Assembly (NCBI GenBank): GCA_050084515.1
Contig: CM114271.1
Coordinates: 31,000,001-31,064,000, forward strand
DNA: 64,000 nucleotides
DNA from: Blasia pusilla
Taxonomy: Eukaryota > Marchantiophyta > Marchantiopsida > Blasiales
Direction of reading: 5' to 3'
Shown here: positions 21,359-32,811 of the stretch, one piece after another
How the letters are laid out: each line of letters begins with the position of its first letter
How positions within the stretch are numbered: the first letter of the stretch is position 1
The notes under the pieces: generated by a model
The model's input: the letters and a program-made list of their open reading frames with translations, nothing else
Told to the model about the DNA's origin: nothing
Database searches by the model: none
Position numbers and translations under genes: made by a program

Positions 21359-23710
21359 GTGCATATAGTCATGACCAAATCTAGAGAACTCCAACAGATC
21401 GTGAAGGAACATTGGGAAGAAGTACAGATGGAAGGTAGAACATCAAGCAGATGGCAGTGCAAGTATTGTTCCTATTCTATGAAAACATATGATAGCACGC
21501 GGATGGTAGAGCATTTTACACGAGAGAGACGAAAGACAAAGGATGAGAATCAGGATACCTTTCATGCCAAATTATGTGTGAAGGTCCCTCCCAACATGCA
21601 ATGGGATCCGAAACAAGGTACTAGTGGGAAATGGACAAAGAAGGCAAGCGAGACCTTTGAGTAAAGTGGAAGAGAAGACTCCATTACAAATAGTTTTGAA
21701 ATAAACAAGAAATAGTGTTTATGTTGTACAAAATGTTGATAGGGTTGCGAACATGCCATCGAGTGATAATCTCGAGGAATGCAGAGGAGTTGTTGGGCTC
21801 ATTCGAGGGACTAGTAGTTCTGGGAAGAAGAAATTCGATCTGAGGGATTCTTTCAACATCCAAGGAATAAAAGTTGCGAATGACATGTGGGCAAATTGTC
21901 TCTACGAATGTGGAATACCATTCCACGTAGTACGACAATATACTTTCAAACAAGCAGTGTTGGCAATAGCAAAGGTGAAGGGTTACTCAAGTCCTAGTTA
22001 CAATTCGTTGCGCACCACCCTACTTGAGAAACATATGGGGAAGATGAAGGATAAGGTGAATGGCATATTGGAACATTTACGTTTGGGAGCCACGATCATA
22101 ACCAATTCTTGGACCAATGTGAGGAGCGAGTCTTTAGTGAAAAAGTTGGTCTCGTGTCCACAAGGTGAGATCGTGATTGAGTCGGTAGAGACCAAAGGGG
22201 AATCCCAAACAGCAGAATGGTTGGTAGGTCACATAGAGAGGACTATCATGTGGATTGGTCCATAGAATGTGTTGCAACTTGTGACAGAAAATGCTAGCAA
22301 TGAGCGAGTAGCAGGGAAACTTATTGAAGCAAATTTCCCTCAAATTCTTTGGGATAGATGCGTCTTACATTCTCTTGATCTAGTCTGCGAAGAGTGGGAT
22401 AAATGGCCTTGGGTGGATAGGATTTTTGCACAAGCTCGTGAGATGGTAGTATTTATGAAGACTAGAACTTGGGTGATGGCCAAATTCATGGAAACCAATC
22501 CAATTAAGAGACGATTGTTGCTTCGTGCAAATACACGCTTTGCCATAAATTTTATCATTTCGGGACGCATCTTAGAATTTAGGGAGGCGTTCCATGCCAT
22601 GGTTGCCACCAATGCTTTTAGGGAGTATTTCAATGGCAGGGATGGGAGGAAAAGGGAGAAGGCATGAGAGATTGAGATTATTGTGGCCAATCACGATTTT
22701 TGGATGGAGGGTAAGGAGTTGTTTGCTACGGCTCAACCAACTATTATTCTGTTGAGAGAGTGTGATAAAGCAATGACCAGGCATGTTTATCACCGTATTT
22801 TTGAGATAATGGAAGAGACTCATTCTTTTCCTATAACTTCATGGCCCGGTGTGGGTGGAAGGCATCGCGGTTATTTTGTCACAATGTCTAGAGCAACAGA
22901 GATGGTCAATGTTATTTCTAGGCGATGGGCACTTATCCACAACAAGTTACATGCAATAGGCTACATTCTCGCCCCTTACAATCTTCTTGATAGTGTTCAA
23001 GACGTCACTTCAAATGCTCAGTGCATGAGAGATTTCAAATAATATCTGAAACTTTATGCAATGGGGCTGCATGGGCTCAATGTCACCGAGGCTAATTCTT
23101 ATGTGGCTACTTGCTTGCGAGAGTTGGGCAACATTGTGAACCATCAGGAAATATTTGTGGATGAATTTGGTAGGGAAGCTTTTGATTCACTTGGCCCCTC
23201 TGATTGGTGGAGCATCCATGGTCAAGGTGCACCAACATTGCATTATGTGGCTAAGTCCATATTAGCACAAGTGGTTTCATCTTCTTCAGTGGAGAGAAAT
23301 CGGAGTAGTTATGGTTTCATCCACAACAAGCACAAGAATAAACCAACGAGCGTGCCAGAGATTTGGTTTTCATCTACACAAACTCAAGGTTTGGAAACAA
23401 GGGTGTTTCTCCGAAAGCAAGACAAGCGCTCTTGTACGAGCAATACTTTTCAGAAAGGGATGGACAAGAACAAGCTAGAAGGATACTAGAAGATGACAGT
23501 GAATCTAGCTTGCATGCAAGAAATCGTGATGGTATTCAAAAAGATAACCTTGACTTTCAAGATGAGGACCTAGAGGAGGTGGATGTGATATATGGAATTC
23601 ATGGCATCGAAGGGAGAGAGAATACTCATATTAGCAACACTGAAAATTTTGATTCCGAGGGGCTTGGAAGAGATGAAGATGAAGTTAAAATGGAACATTG
23701 GATTTGAGAG
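21359..23710 (+). pseudogene. hAT-family transposase (BED finger, DUF659, dimerisation domain)
   Basis: Order along the plus strand: BED-type zinc finger at 21359-21664 (SSRWQCKYCSYSMK...STRMVEHF), then DUF659 with ATIITNSWTN and VTENASNERVAGKLIEANFP...CVLHSLDLV, and the hAT C-terminal dimerisation domain at 23200-23340 (WWSIHGQG...VSSSSVERNRSSYGFIHN). From 21753 to 23489 one frame holds three stops only, at 22263, 22665 and 23040. The BED part is in another frame and the acidic tail (to 23707) needs one more frameshift near 23350. Two catalytic-region acidic positions usually D in this family (SDGWTD, TDNASN) read N and E here. Terminal inverted repeats and the 8-bp target duplication were not found. 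Confidence 0.85.
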
Positions 23711-24239
23711 CACGAGGAAGAGCAACAATGGTGGACTTCAAGCGAAGCCAATTTGCCCAACACTTCTCCTAACACGACCTAAGACCCTCTGATTGTTGCA
23801 CTGATAGGAGATCAGAATTATTCTACCGAGTCTATTGAACCTATGTGGGATACTCCTCCACAATCTTTGAGCGTTGAAATGGTGGACTGAGTTGATGAGC
23901 CTAATGATAACGATGTTCTCATACCTATGGTTCCAAACTCTCAACCCATCAATCATGGCATGGATAGTTCATACATCTCCTCCAATGATGAAACAACTGC
24001 AATGGGAACTCGTCACCGATCCATCCGACTTTGAACTATTGAGCCGCCAAATTACCGCTTACATCTTAATCCACCAGACCCAACCATAGACCTAGACTAC
24101 AAGATTAATTATTGAATTTCATGAGATAGATTAGTAGATAGTTGTACCAAACTTGTTTTGTGTTGACTTTTGTAAGAATGTCATTTTTATGACATTCCTT
24201 TTTATAACCTTCTTGCTAATAAAGTATTTATTTTTACAT
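23711..24239 (+). other. 3' part of the hAT element, acidic coding remnant and tail
   Basis: Coding-like acidic sequence decays after 23707 with several frame changes. No terminal inverted repeat is visible by eye before the tandem array at 24240. Confidence 0.3.
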
Positions 24240-25380
24240 TGAAGGTAAAATTGGTAAGTGTGATTTTTGAGCTCATGGTCACAACTCCATTTTGCTCAAA
24301 ACCTTGCAAGAGTACTACATACGCAACTTGGGAAAGTTGGACATAATGAAAAATGAAAAAACCTTCTTTTCATTGAAGGTTTAGTGGTTCGGGGCCAAAA
24401 CCTACTTACATATTTTTGAGGTTTTTCTCACAACTCCATTTTGGTTGAAACTTGGCAAGAGTGCTAGATGCACCTTGGGGACCATGTTTGCCAAATTTCA
24501 ACTCAAGATGAGAAAGTTGGATAAGATGAAAAATGAAAAAACCTTATTTTGATAGAAGGTCTGAACTGATGGTTTGGGTTTAAAAAGAAGTTAGTAATTT
24601 TGTTTTTGCTCACGACTCTATTTTTTGAGAAACTTGGCAAGAGTGGAACATGCACCTTGGAAACCATTTGGGCCAAATTTCAGCTCAAGATGAGAAAGTT
24701 GGACAAGATAAAAATGAAAAAACCTTATTTTGATAGAAGGCTTCATGGTTCGGGTCCAAAAAGGACTTGCCAATTTTTGAGCTTGTGGTCCCAACTCCAT
24801 TTTACTTTGAAACTTTGCAAGACTACTAGATGCATCTTGGAGACTATGTTGGCCAAATTTCAGCTCAAGATGGGAAAGTTGGACAAGATGAAAATCTTAA
24901 GTTAAGACCTTCTTTTCATTCAAGGTTTAATGGTTCGCGTCCAAAACGGGGTTAGTAATTTTTGAGCTTTTGCTCACAACTCCATTTTGCATGAAACTTA
25001 GCAAGAGTGGAACATGAAGTTTGGGGACTATGTTAGCTAAATTTCAGCTCAAGATGAGAAATTTGGACAAGATGAAAAATGAAAAAACCTTATTTTGATA
25101 GAAGGTCTGATATATGGTTCGGGTCCAAAATGGATTTTCCACTTATTGAGCTTGTGGTCCCAACTCCATTTTGCTTCAAACTTTGCAAGACTGCTAGATG
25201 CACCTTGGAGACCACGTGGGCTAAATATCAGCTCAAGATGGAAACGTTGGACAAGATGAAAAATTAAAGCCTTTTTTTCCATCCAAGGTTATCGATATTT
25301 GCTTCTAAAAGGTCATTTTAAACTTAATTTGGGATGAGACTTTGTAAGAGTGATAGATGTAGCTTGGGGACCATGTGCAC
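24240..25380. repeat. Tandem repeat array, about 183-bp unit, six copies
   Basis: The landmark ACTCCATTTT occurs at 24284, 24433, 24615 (as ACTCTATTTT), 24794, 24979 and 25163. The spacings are 149, 182, 179, 185 and 184 bp. Units share ...CTTGGCAAGAGT..TTGGGGACCATG...CAGCTCAAGATGAGAAAGTTGGACAAGATG...AAACCTT.. and are 80-90% alike by eye. The length is close to that of many plant satellites, but only six units are present, so it is a small array. Confidence 0.85.
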
Positions 25381-26169
25381 TTTTCTATAAAATTTTAGAA
25401 GAGTTATTATATTTCACTCTTGTAAATAATTACACTCGTGTAATGAAATGTAAATGATATCCTAGTCCCTAGAGTAAATTCATCCTTCCATAAAATTCAA
25501 ACCAAATCTATTCTTTCTCCATTAAAATTAAATTTCCCTTTCCATTACATATGAATCAATGCACCTCTGAATTTATTTATCTAAAATTTTCAAACGTATA
25601 AAAATTTAGTAATATTTATATTCACCTAATATAGTATTAAATAAAAAATGAATTAATAAGTAGATTTGGTTTTCAATTCCACCCCAGTCCCTTTCAAATT
25701 CTACCCCATGCAATATTGGTCACTAAACAAAATTCATACATTATTTTCCCTTAAAAATCAATTCAAATATATATTTTCCTTCAATAATTTTGGAAAAAAA
25801 TTTCACCCCTTTTTCTATCCCCATCTTTCAATAAATAAAAGAAAATCACTTAGTTTGATGAGTTAGTAAATTTTTAGGAGTTAGTAATAAAAAAATTAAA
25901 TTTATATCAAACAAATCATTCAATTATGGTACTTGCTATCTTATCCAAGGATTTATAATCCAAGAGAAAATTTTCATCCATTTCATGAACTCACTTCATG
26001 GATAACATTCGTGACTGGCTCACATTCACAAGTTTCCTTAGTTGAATTTTTTGAATTTTTTTGGAAATGTTTTATGACAAATGAGGAGTACCCCACGAAA
26101 TATCTGGATTGAGAGGAACCTAATACTTAAGTACATTATAAAGATAAAAATATCAACTTATTCTTTCTA
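25381..26169. other. AT-rich, nothing recognised
   Basis: No protein family, RNA gene or terminal repeat could be seen in this strongly AT-rich interval. Confidence 0.35.
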
Positions 26170-28408
26170 ATCTGATTCATCATGAGATATATGTAACACT
26201 AGTGCCGAAGTCTCACCAACTCTTCCTCCTCTTCCCCTAGCTCTAGTCACGCGCGTCCCACCTCCATGAGGAATAGTCCTTTCCAACTCAACATCAACTT
26301 TACCATCATCAGTTTCTTGTGTTGGCTGTGTCGGAAACATCTCTCACTCTCTCTCGAAGAATCCAAAGAGTTCCTCCTGCATTCGACGAGGGTAATAGTG
26401 TGTTCGAGGAAATCCGCCTTCAATCCTTTGAGAAATATCTTTCCATAAGAAAGGTGGCAAGATCAATTCGAGTCTCCTCAAAACAAGATCATCCATCAAT
26501 GGATTTTGATGATTGTTTAGCAAAAGTTGTCGAGTTGTGTTGACGGCGTCTCGAACTTCTTGCAAATTCAACCCCTAAGCAAAGAACAAGTTTTCCGCCT
26601 CTCGATTTTGGAGATCAATGGTTGTTCCGTGGATGAGCTCTCCTCGATCGTACATGTCAATGAGGCGGACCAACCACGCTCGCATTGCCCAATCAATCCT
26701 CCGTTGGCGAGGGATTTCTGCTTGAACCACCCCGTCTATGTTCACTTTGGGGTTATAGTTTGATCGGGGGCTACGATTTCCCAAACCGAAAGTGAAATTT
26801 TCTTGCTCTTGGGTTAATTTGCGATAAGTGGGTGATGCATTTCCATCAGGAGCATGGAAAGATATGCCAAAAAGATGATAGAGTCTTCCTCACCAAGCTT
26901 GTCTACAAGTTGGACACTTGTGAGATAGTAGCATGGTCTTTTGAAGATAATATGGATGCCAATAACAAGCTTTACATGTGCCTGTTACGTAGCAATTTTT
27001 TGCAGCGATGGGGTTGAAGCACATCCTGCATTTGGGCCAGTTGTTTGGCGTGAGGGCCCCTCCTTCACATACTGCAATTGCCTTCATCCAATCCTGAAGA
27101 TCTTGTACTTGTGTGCTCGGATTAAGAGGCGTTGGTGCCAACATCGTAGAGGCATAGTTGGCAGCGTTTGGATCTATAACATTGTCCCATGCTGCGCGTA
27201 GAGTTGGAGGCCACAACTTCTTGATAAGTTGAAATAAGATCATATCAACCTTCTTCACGATACGACCCTCAAGTAGAGTTGTCTTGGGGCTGAGTTCTCC
27301 CACATTACCTCTTGCTCTCCATCGCAACAATTCATCCATCTCTTGCTGTCGTCTTGCCATGATGTTCTCATATGCTCTCCTCCACTACTCTGTGTGGTCA
27401 ACCATTACATCTCTTTGCCATCTATGGAGGTCATCTCTGGCAATAGATTTGTTCAAAAGCCTCTCCATCTCTTTCTTCAATATGATGTGCTCCACATAAA
27501 GCTATTCATACTTCCCCTTCAAAACGTTGAATTTCACGGCCAAATCAAAATTGCATTGGGAATTTGTTATTGAACTCTCCAATTGTGATAGACGAGACAT
27601 TACCTCACTATTCTCCGTAGCACTCTCCCCACAAAAGGTTTGGGGAGGAGCACCGCTATGTATAGGGCGATCAGAATTCTCCCTGGGCTCATCAAAGCTC
27701 GTACTACGACCTACAAAGTTGACCTTCCGCCCCCATTTGTACTCGCCCTTCATCTCCACTCTTGTCTTGTATATCTTCTTCAGCATGAAAATTTCTTCTT
27801 TGACCATCCAAGGAAGATAGTATGGCTCTAAGGCTCCTTGATAATCCGCCTTGCTGATAATGGCGTGACGACGCTCGCGGTGATGAAGCTTCCACTCTTG
27901 CTCGTTTAAAGTGTGGTGGTGGGGTTCTAGTGTCTTCTTCTCTTGGTCTCTTTTCTCTTCTCAAAGACCCCTCATCCAAATCGCCATATTGTACCTCCAT
28001 ATCCTTCATCAACTCCGCGACTTTGAGCTGAACAGATACCTTGCTCACTAACTTCCTCTTCCTCTTCCTCTTGGGGAGGTCTTTGTACTTTCGGACGCCA
28101 TTGAATAAAGCCCAATCCTTTGTCCACTCATTCTCTTCCACTTTCCTTGCAAATTCTCTAATCGCATGCTCCGGCCACTTCAACCGCGACTTCTTGAACT
28201 CTCCTTTCAAAACTTGTGGGTCAATGGCGCTATCCAAGTGCGCCTTAAATTCATCTTCCGTGATGAATTGCGGGACCGTCTTCTTGTTCATCTTCGGAGG
28301 GATCTTTGTTGTCGGTGTATCGGGGGGTTCTTCCCCTCTTCCATCGTCCTCATTGTCGTGAGGGCAACGGTTTTCATGAGGTGGCAACTCCATCTTGTCT
28401 TTTACCAA
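26170..28408 (-). pseudogene. Unknown protein with basic region, coiled coil and RING-like zinc finger
   Basis: Read from 28408: an acidic/Pro-rich start (PHENRCPHDNEDDGRGEEPP), a helical part (AIREFARKVEENEWTKDWAL), a nuclear-localisation-like KRKRKRK, then from about 27807 a coiled coil (MSRLSQLESSITNSQCNFDL) and a Cys-rich module at 27050-26890: CRMC, CYVTGTCKAC, H and a closing CPTCRQ as in RING fingers. The frame of 27807-27502 and 27360-26890 continues past a TGA at 26890 through 26784-26170 (GNRSPRSNYNPKVNIDGVVQ, PPFLWKDISQRIEGGFPR), so the protein had a C-terminal domain after the finger. The N-terminal part is in another frame and there are about four stops. It follows the kinase-like remnant in the same orientation. 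I do not recognise the family. An E3-ligase-like role would be a guess from the finger alone. Confidence 0.55.
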
Positions 28409-28587
28409 AATACAAAAAGAAAGGCGATTTAGAAATAATTACAATAATAGTGATACGATGACACACGATACATCCGCACATCAATCAAGATTCATCATTT
28501 AAAAAAATTTATAGTAACACATTCATCTTTTTGAACCAAGTCTTTCATTTCTCATGAAAAATATCCAATCCTCAAACGGGTTTACAA

Positions 28588-29970
28588 TCATACTACAACT
28601 CTTAGTGGCCTTAATCCCGAATCTACATTGTCTACACCTAATACTTTCGCATTTGCTCTCATGTATGCAAGAAGAAACTCTAAGCTTTTGCGATCAAAGG
28701 GATTCGGAGCTAATGCCCACTTTCCAATCCTTTCCAAATAAGTAAATCTCACGTTCGCGTGGGCATTCTCGACAGAGAGGTTGTATGTCACATAGTTCAA
28801 ATTCGTCACAATCATTCCTAGGGCATAGATTTCAGTGACCTTGCTTAAAGGAATATTCTGAGGCCCTACTATCAACTCTAGTGCTATATGCCCAACCTGA
28901 TTTTTTGTTCATGCTGCCACCATCTATGAGGAGACTCTACGACTTCATCAATCCACATGGCATTTCTCCAATCTCCAACGCCAATCTATGGGTTAGAATT
29001 GGATCCAAAACCCATGAACATGTTCCTAGCATGGAGGTTGGTATGAAAAACCCCATGCTTGTGGACAGTCTCCATGGTACCAAGAAGGGCAACCAGAAGA
29101 CAGACGATATTTGATGCTATTTCGAGACACCTCCTCTTTTCCAACTCTCCTAGATTACCCCCGCCGTTCTTCAAGCTATGGCATGCTCGCAACCCATTTT
29201 CAAGGTGTCCACCATTCCAATATGGAAAAATGGCACGCGGTGGATCCTCAATCAACCTTCCCTCCATGCGAACAACACCGCGATGTAGAATACTCGCAAA
29301 TAATTCCTCGCGCATCATCAATTTTCTAGATCCTGATAGAGATGATTCCTTATACACCTACATGCAATAGTACATTTCTTCCCTAAATCCATGGGTTCCG
29401 TTTATTTTACAATGGTACAAAATTTTGTGTAAACCGGTTCCCACGATATCGCTCGAGTCATGTTCTATTACTACTTTCTTATCGGAAATCAATGTTATTG
29501 CCCATGGAATGGTCAATGTCAACCCTAGAGAAGTACTACGTCCCTTGAAAAGATGTTGAGCACTTCTTAACTCTATACAAAATCTTTCTAGGAAAGTTGA
29601 CTCTACAGCATTCTGCTTCTCATCCTTATATGTCTTGAGATTGACATAGGCTCTCTCTAGGATAACACCTTGTTGGGCACAAAATTTAGTCAACCTATCA
29701 GCCTTTGCGGCATCCACTTCCCAATCAAATGCCTTTGCCACTCTATTGGACAATCTCTACAATTCCAAGGTGTAGTCATGTAAACCATCCATATCCCTCA
29801 AAATGTAGGATCGTCTCTTATCTAAAGAAAGCTGGAAAAACCAATCTATCCATGCCTCTCTTACGGCCATGTTGAAATCAATCCCCTGAATTTGCTCTTT
29901 TCATCTTGGTACTGACATTGGACTCATTTTGGTTCTCTCCCGCTCTGGATGACCCAACCCCACTAGACAT
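28588..29970 (-). pseudogene. Protein-kinase-like (pseudokinase) open frame, decayed
   Basis: From an ATG at 29968-29970 the minus strand reads MSSGVGSSRAGENQN and, after a frameshift, DFNMAVREAWIDWFFQLSLD. The kinase-like part follows: a possible glycine loop IVGTGLHK near 29450, VYKESS with the candidate VAIK lysine near 29350, FPYWNGG at the hinge, and the catalytic-loop equivalent HTNLHARN at 29022-29045, where the usual D of HRD is N. The C-lobe continues in 28875-28588 with ALELIVGPQNIPLSKVTEIY and ALGMI, like the APE and D(x)WSLG regions. A DFG was not found where the frame breaks (28880-28986). Stops lie near 29754 and 29358. Loss of the HRD aspartate suggests a pseudokinase even before decay. 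Distant homology is my reading, not proven. Confidence 0.5.
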
Positions 29971-30540
29971 TTTCCTTGGATGAAGAAGATAATAATATCT
30001 TAAAAAATACAAGGGAAAGAAATGCACGGGTTGAGATGAGAAAATACCAAAAAAGAATGACGCGAGATGCTAAAATAATGGTTCATAATGTACCGGCGCG
30101 TGATTGATGGAAGTTTAGGGTTGGGCTCTCAAAGGGAATAGGTAGATATGGGCGTGTTTAGACAAGGTTCCTTGATCACCTCCACATCTCCAATATGCTA
30201 AAGAGAACCAATGAAACAAATCAAAACACTCGGGTCTATGAAGCGGAAATCTCAAAATCACCAAACAAGTTTGGTGAAACAAGAGATTTCCACACTCACA
30301 AACACTCACCTAATGTGGAGTCAATTGGAGTTTATTTAAGATGCAACAAGGAGTGCAAATATCGAAGTTGGTCCCAAATAAGATCCAAGTACTCCCAAAA
30401 GGCACCCAAAGGATTTCTCCAAAATTCCTAGTAACCTTGAAAGCCCTTAGCTATCAAGGCACCATAAAAATTTGGAGCCAAATCCAAAATATCACTAAAA
30501 AACTGGATAAATAGGAGAAATAATTGATAAGTAGGTAATT
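29971..30540. other. Non-coding, nothing recognised
   Basis: Sequence upstream of the kinase-like remnant. I see no TATA box in a convincing place and no conserved coding. Confidence 0.3.
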
Positions 30541-30654
30541 AACCCCTTAACTCCCCTCCATATGTACATTTTTGGGGCCCCTTGTGGGCCCTTCCCTTAT
30601 GGGTCTTACCCAAAAGGAAGAAAAAGGCAAGGGAGGGGGAAGGGGAGGGGATTG

Positions 30655-30676
30655 GGGCCAAGTTCGAACTTGGCCC
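30655..30676. repeat. Perfect 22-bp palindrome
   Basis: The half-site GGGCCAAGTTC is followed immediately by its reverse complement, giving a perfect 22-bp palindrome inside a G-rich tract (30605-30655). Confidence 0.8.
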
Positions 30677-30799
30677 TGGCCACTCCCAGGATGCCACATG
30701 TACCCGTGGGGTTCATGGGATGTAGGCTCCACACGGGCGCCACGTGGGCACGGACGATAGGCCGGTTGACGGTGGACTACAGTGGGCTGCGCCACATGG

Positions 30800-31265
30800 C
30801 ACAGCCCAATTCCACGATGCTCACGTGGGCTAAGGTGGGCCTTCGAGCGGGCTAAGGCGGGCTACGGTGGGCCCTCAAGGAGTCCATGGTGGGCTACGGG
30901 GGGCCTGTCGGGCGGGCGGGCGGGCGGGGGGCTCGCGGGCCTGCATGCAGGCTCTGTTGCGGCACTAGAGCCCGCATGCGGGTTGGGGGCGGGCGTCGCG
31001 GATCCTAGGGCCCGCATACAGGTGGGGGGCAGGGGGCAGGGGGCAAGGGGGGCTCGCGGGTCTACATGCAGGCTCCGTCGTGGCCCTAGAGCCCGCATGC
31101 AGGCGGGGGGCGGGTGTCACGGGCCCGTATGCGACGGGCTGGGGCTCACGGGCTATACGCGGGCCATAGAGCTGGCGTGCGCGGTCATGGAGCCCGCACG
31201 GAGATGTCCGTTCTCGGGACGGACATATGTCCGCGGACACGGACTTTGTCTGTGTGCAACCTTGC
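30800..31265 (+). repeat. GC-rich minisatellite element, plus-strand copy
   Basis: Copies of CTAGAGCCCGCATGCGGG and GGGCTCGCGGGCC-TGCATGCAGGCT form the body, with (GGGC)n at 30908-30930. The right flank (ATATGTCCGCGGACACGGACTT...GTGCAACCTTGCT) matches, in reverse, the left flank of 19660-20645. The shared flank shows that the minisatellite belongs to a defined repeat family and is not just local GC richness. Confidence 0.65.
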
Positions 31266-32285
31266 TGCCAAGGTCATGGAGGATGTGTGGTAGGATTGGA
31301 GGATATATTTGCCGATGAGAATATCCTGGCAACCTTGGTAAGTTTCTAACTTATAGACTACTTCTATGTTTAAGGTGTTTTCAAATTATTTCAGAATACT
31401 AATGCAAGTTAGTCCGACTATGTGTGGTAAGGCATTCCTTTTGTTGATGGGGAAGGTCCTAAAGCGGACTCACATCGGATATGAGAATGCTGCGGACTTC
31501 ACCAAAAAAAAATTTATATTTGAAATTTCTGAGGAGAAAGGAGAAGAAAAAATGAGGAATTATCATGGGAGTGAGTTTCCTAAATTTTGTCTTTTTAAAG
31601 TGATATCTTTATACACTTTCAAAGGGGAGAAATGTAGAATAGGGTAGGGAAGATGAAATAAGGGAGAGAGACTCTATACTTGTGTGCCACATGCGTTTAG
31701 GTTCTCACTTATGTAGAAAAATAATCATATTTTACCTATATAAAAACATGACGAGGGAAAGATTTGTAATGCAGTCCTACAAATTCCTTCCGATCCCTCT
31801 CCGGATTTAAGTCTCCCTCCAACTCCAAAAGCCTTCGCAATTTTCAGTTCCAAGTCCGAATCTGCATCGAAGTTCCAAATTTGAAACGTGACAAATGGAA
31901 TGGTGCTAGTGGGATCACTTACAGACACCATGTGCTCATCTGCATGATCTGTCATCTTCACAACGAAGCTCTACGATCGAATAGTTTCCGATGTTATAAT
32001 TTCCGTGGACGGCTGCTTGCAATAATAGCGAGGCTGAAGCTTACAGGAAATCCCGAGTTTGGAAACCCATTCATTTCGGGATCACAACATGAGGAAGCCA
32101 AGCAAACGAAGGCCTTAGGAATACGTGTATGAGATCATTGTCAATGTCCGTAATATAGGCCCGGGAAAAGAGTAGGACAGGAAACACTCATGCTGTCTGT
32201 GAGGCTCAGCCGATATTTATGGAGTATTCTTTATGAAGAGAGCGTTCTGATCTAAGAATTGAAGTGGCGTCTTGAATTCGTTGAG
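31266..32285. other. Non-coding, nothing recognised
   Basis: Short open frames on both strands (for example 31366-31647 plus and 31961-31725 minus) have no recognisable family. Confidence 0.3.
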
Positions 32286-32293
32286 TCTTGGCG

Positions 32294-32746
32294 ATGGGGC
32301 TGGATTCTGGAAAACTCGATTCCGACCGAGCTCGTGCCGTTGTGATCGAGTCTGCCGTGTGGAGATCGTGTGCATTCAGGGATGGATCTTCCCGTACATG
32401 CGATTCGCTGGCTCATTCTCTAGCCGAGGATGTGCTTGTCGGAACCCCCGCGAGAAAAGGAAATGTGCCGATCCTTAAAAACTCGATCCGCTGCCTGAAT
32501 CTGGACGGAGAGCTCCGTGGAAAAAATGGCTCTCGAGAAGCCTCAGCGTGTGTACGAGACATGGCGGACCGACTCACGGAGGGACCGTCGGTGTTGATAT
32601 TCCATCCGATCGATCCTGTCGATTGCAAGCGTCGAGTAGCTTGGGATCGATCTAAGCTAGCAGCAAAAAGCGCTGCTTCCGACCTCGTTCGCGAACAATC
32701 TGATGAACCACATGCCCCTGGGCATCGGGTCAACTACGCGGAGTGA
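32294..32746 (+). CDS. Hypothetical open frame facing the fucosyltransferase 3' end
   Basis: An ATG at 32294 opens about 150 codons that end 66 bp short of the fucosyltransferase stop, on the opposite strand. The protein starts MGLDSGKLDSDRARAVVIES and is rich in Arg, Asp and Ser. I recognise no motif. Base composition matches the fucosyltransferase rather than the repeats. It may be a small host gene, the exon of a neighbour, or chance. Confidence 0.2.
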   Translation: MGLDSGKLDSDRARAVVIESAVWRSCAFRDGSSRTCDSLAHSLAEDVLVGTPARKGNVPILKNSIRCLNLDGELRGKNGSREASACVRDMADRLTEGPSVLIFHPIDPVDCKRRVAWDRSKLAAKSAASDLVREQSDEPHAPGHRVNYAE

Positions 32747-32811
32747 GAAAGCCTGATCCCTCAGCTCTTTGCAACGCGTGCGCAAAGGAGGGTTTGCAAT
32801 GGGAAGGGAGA

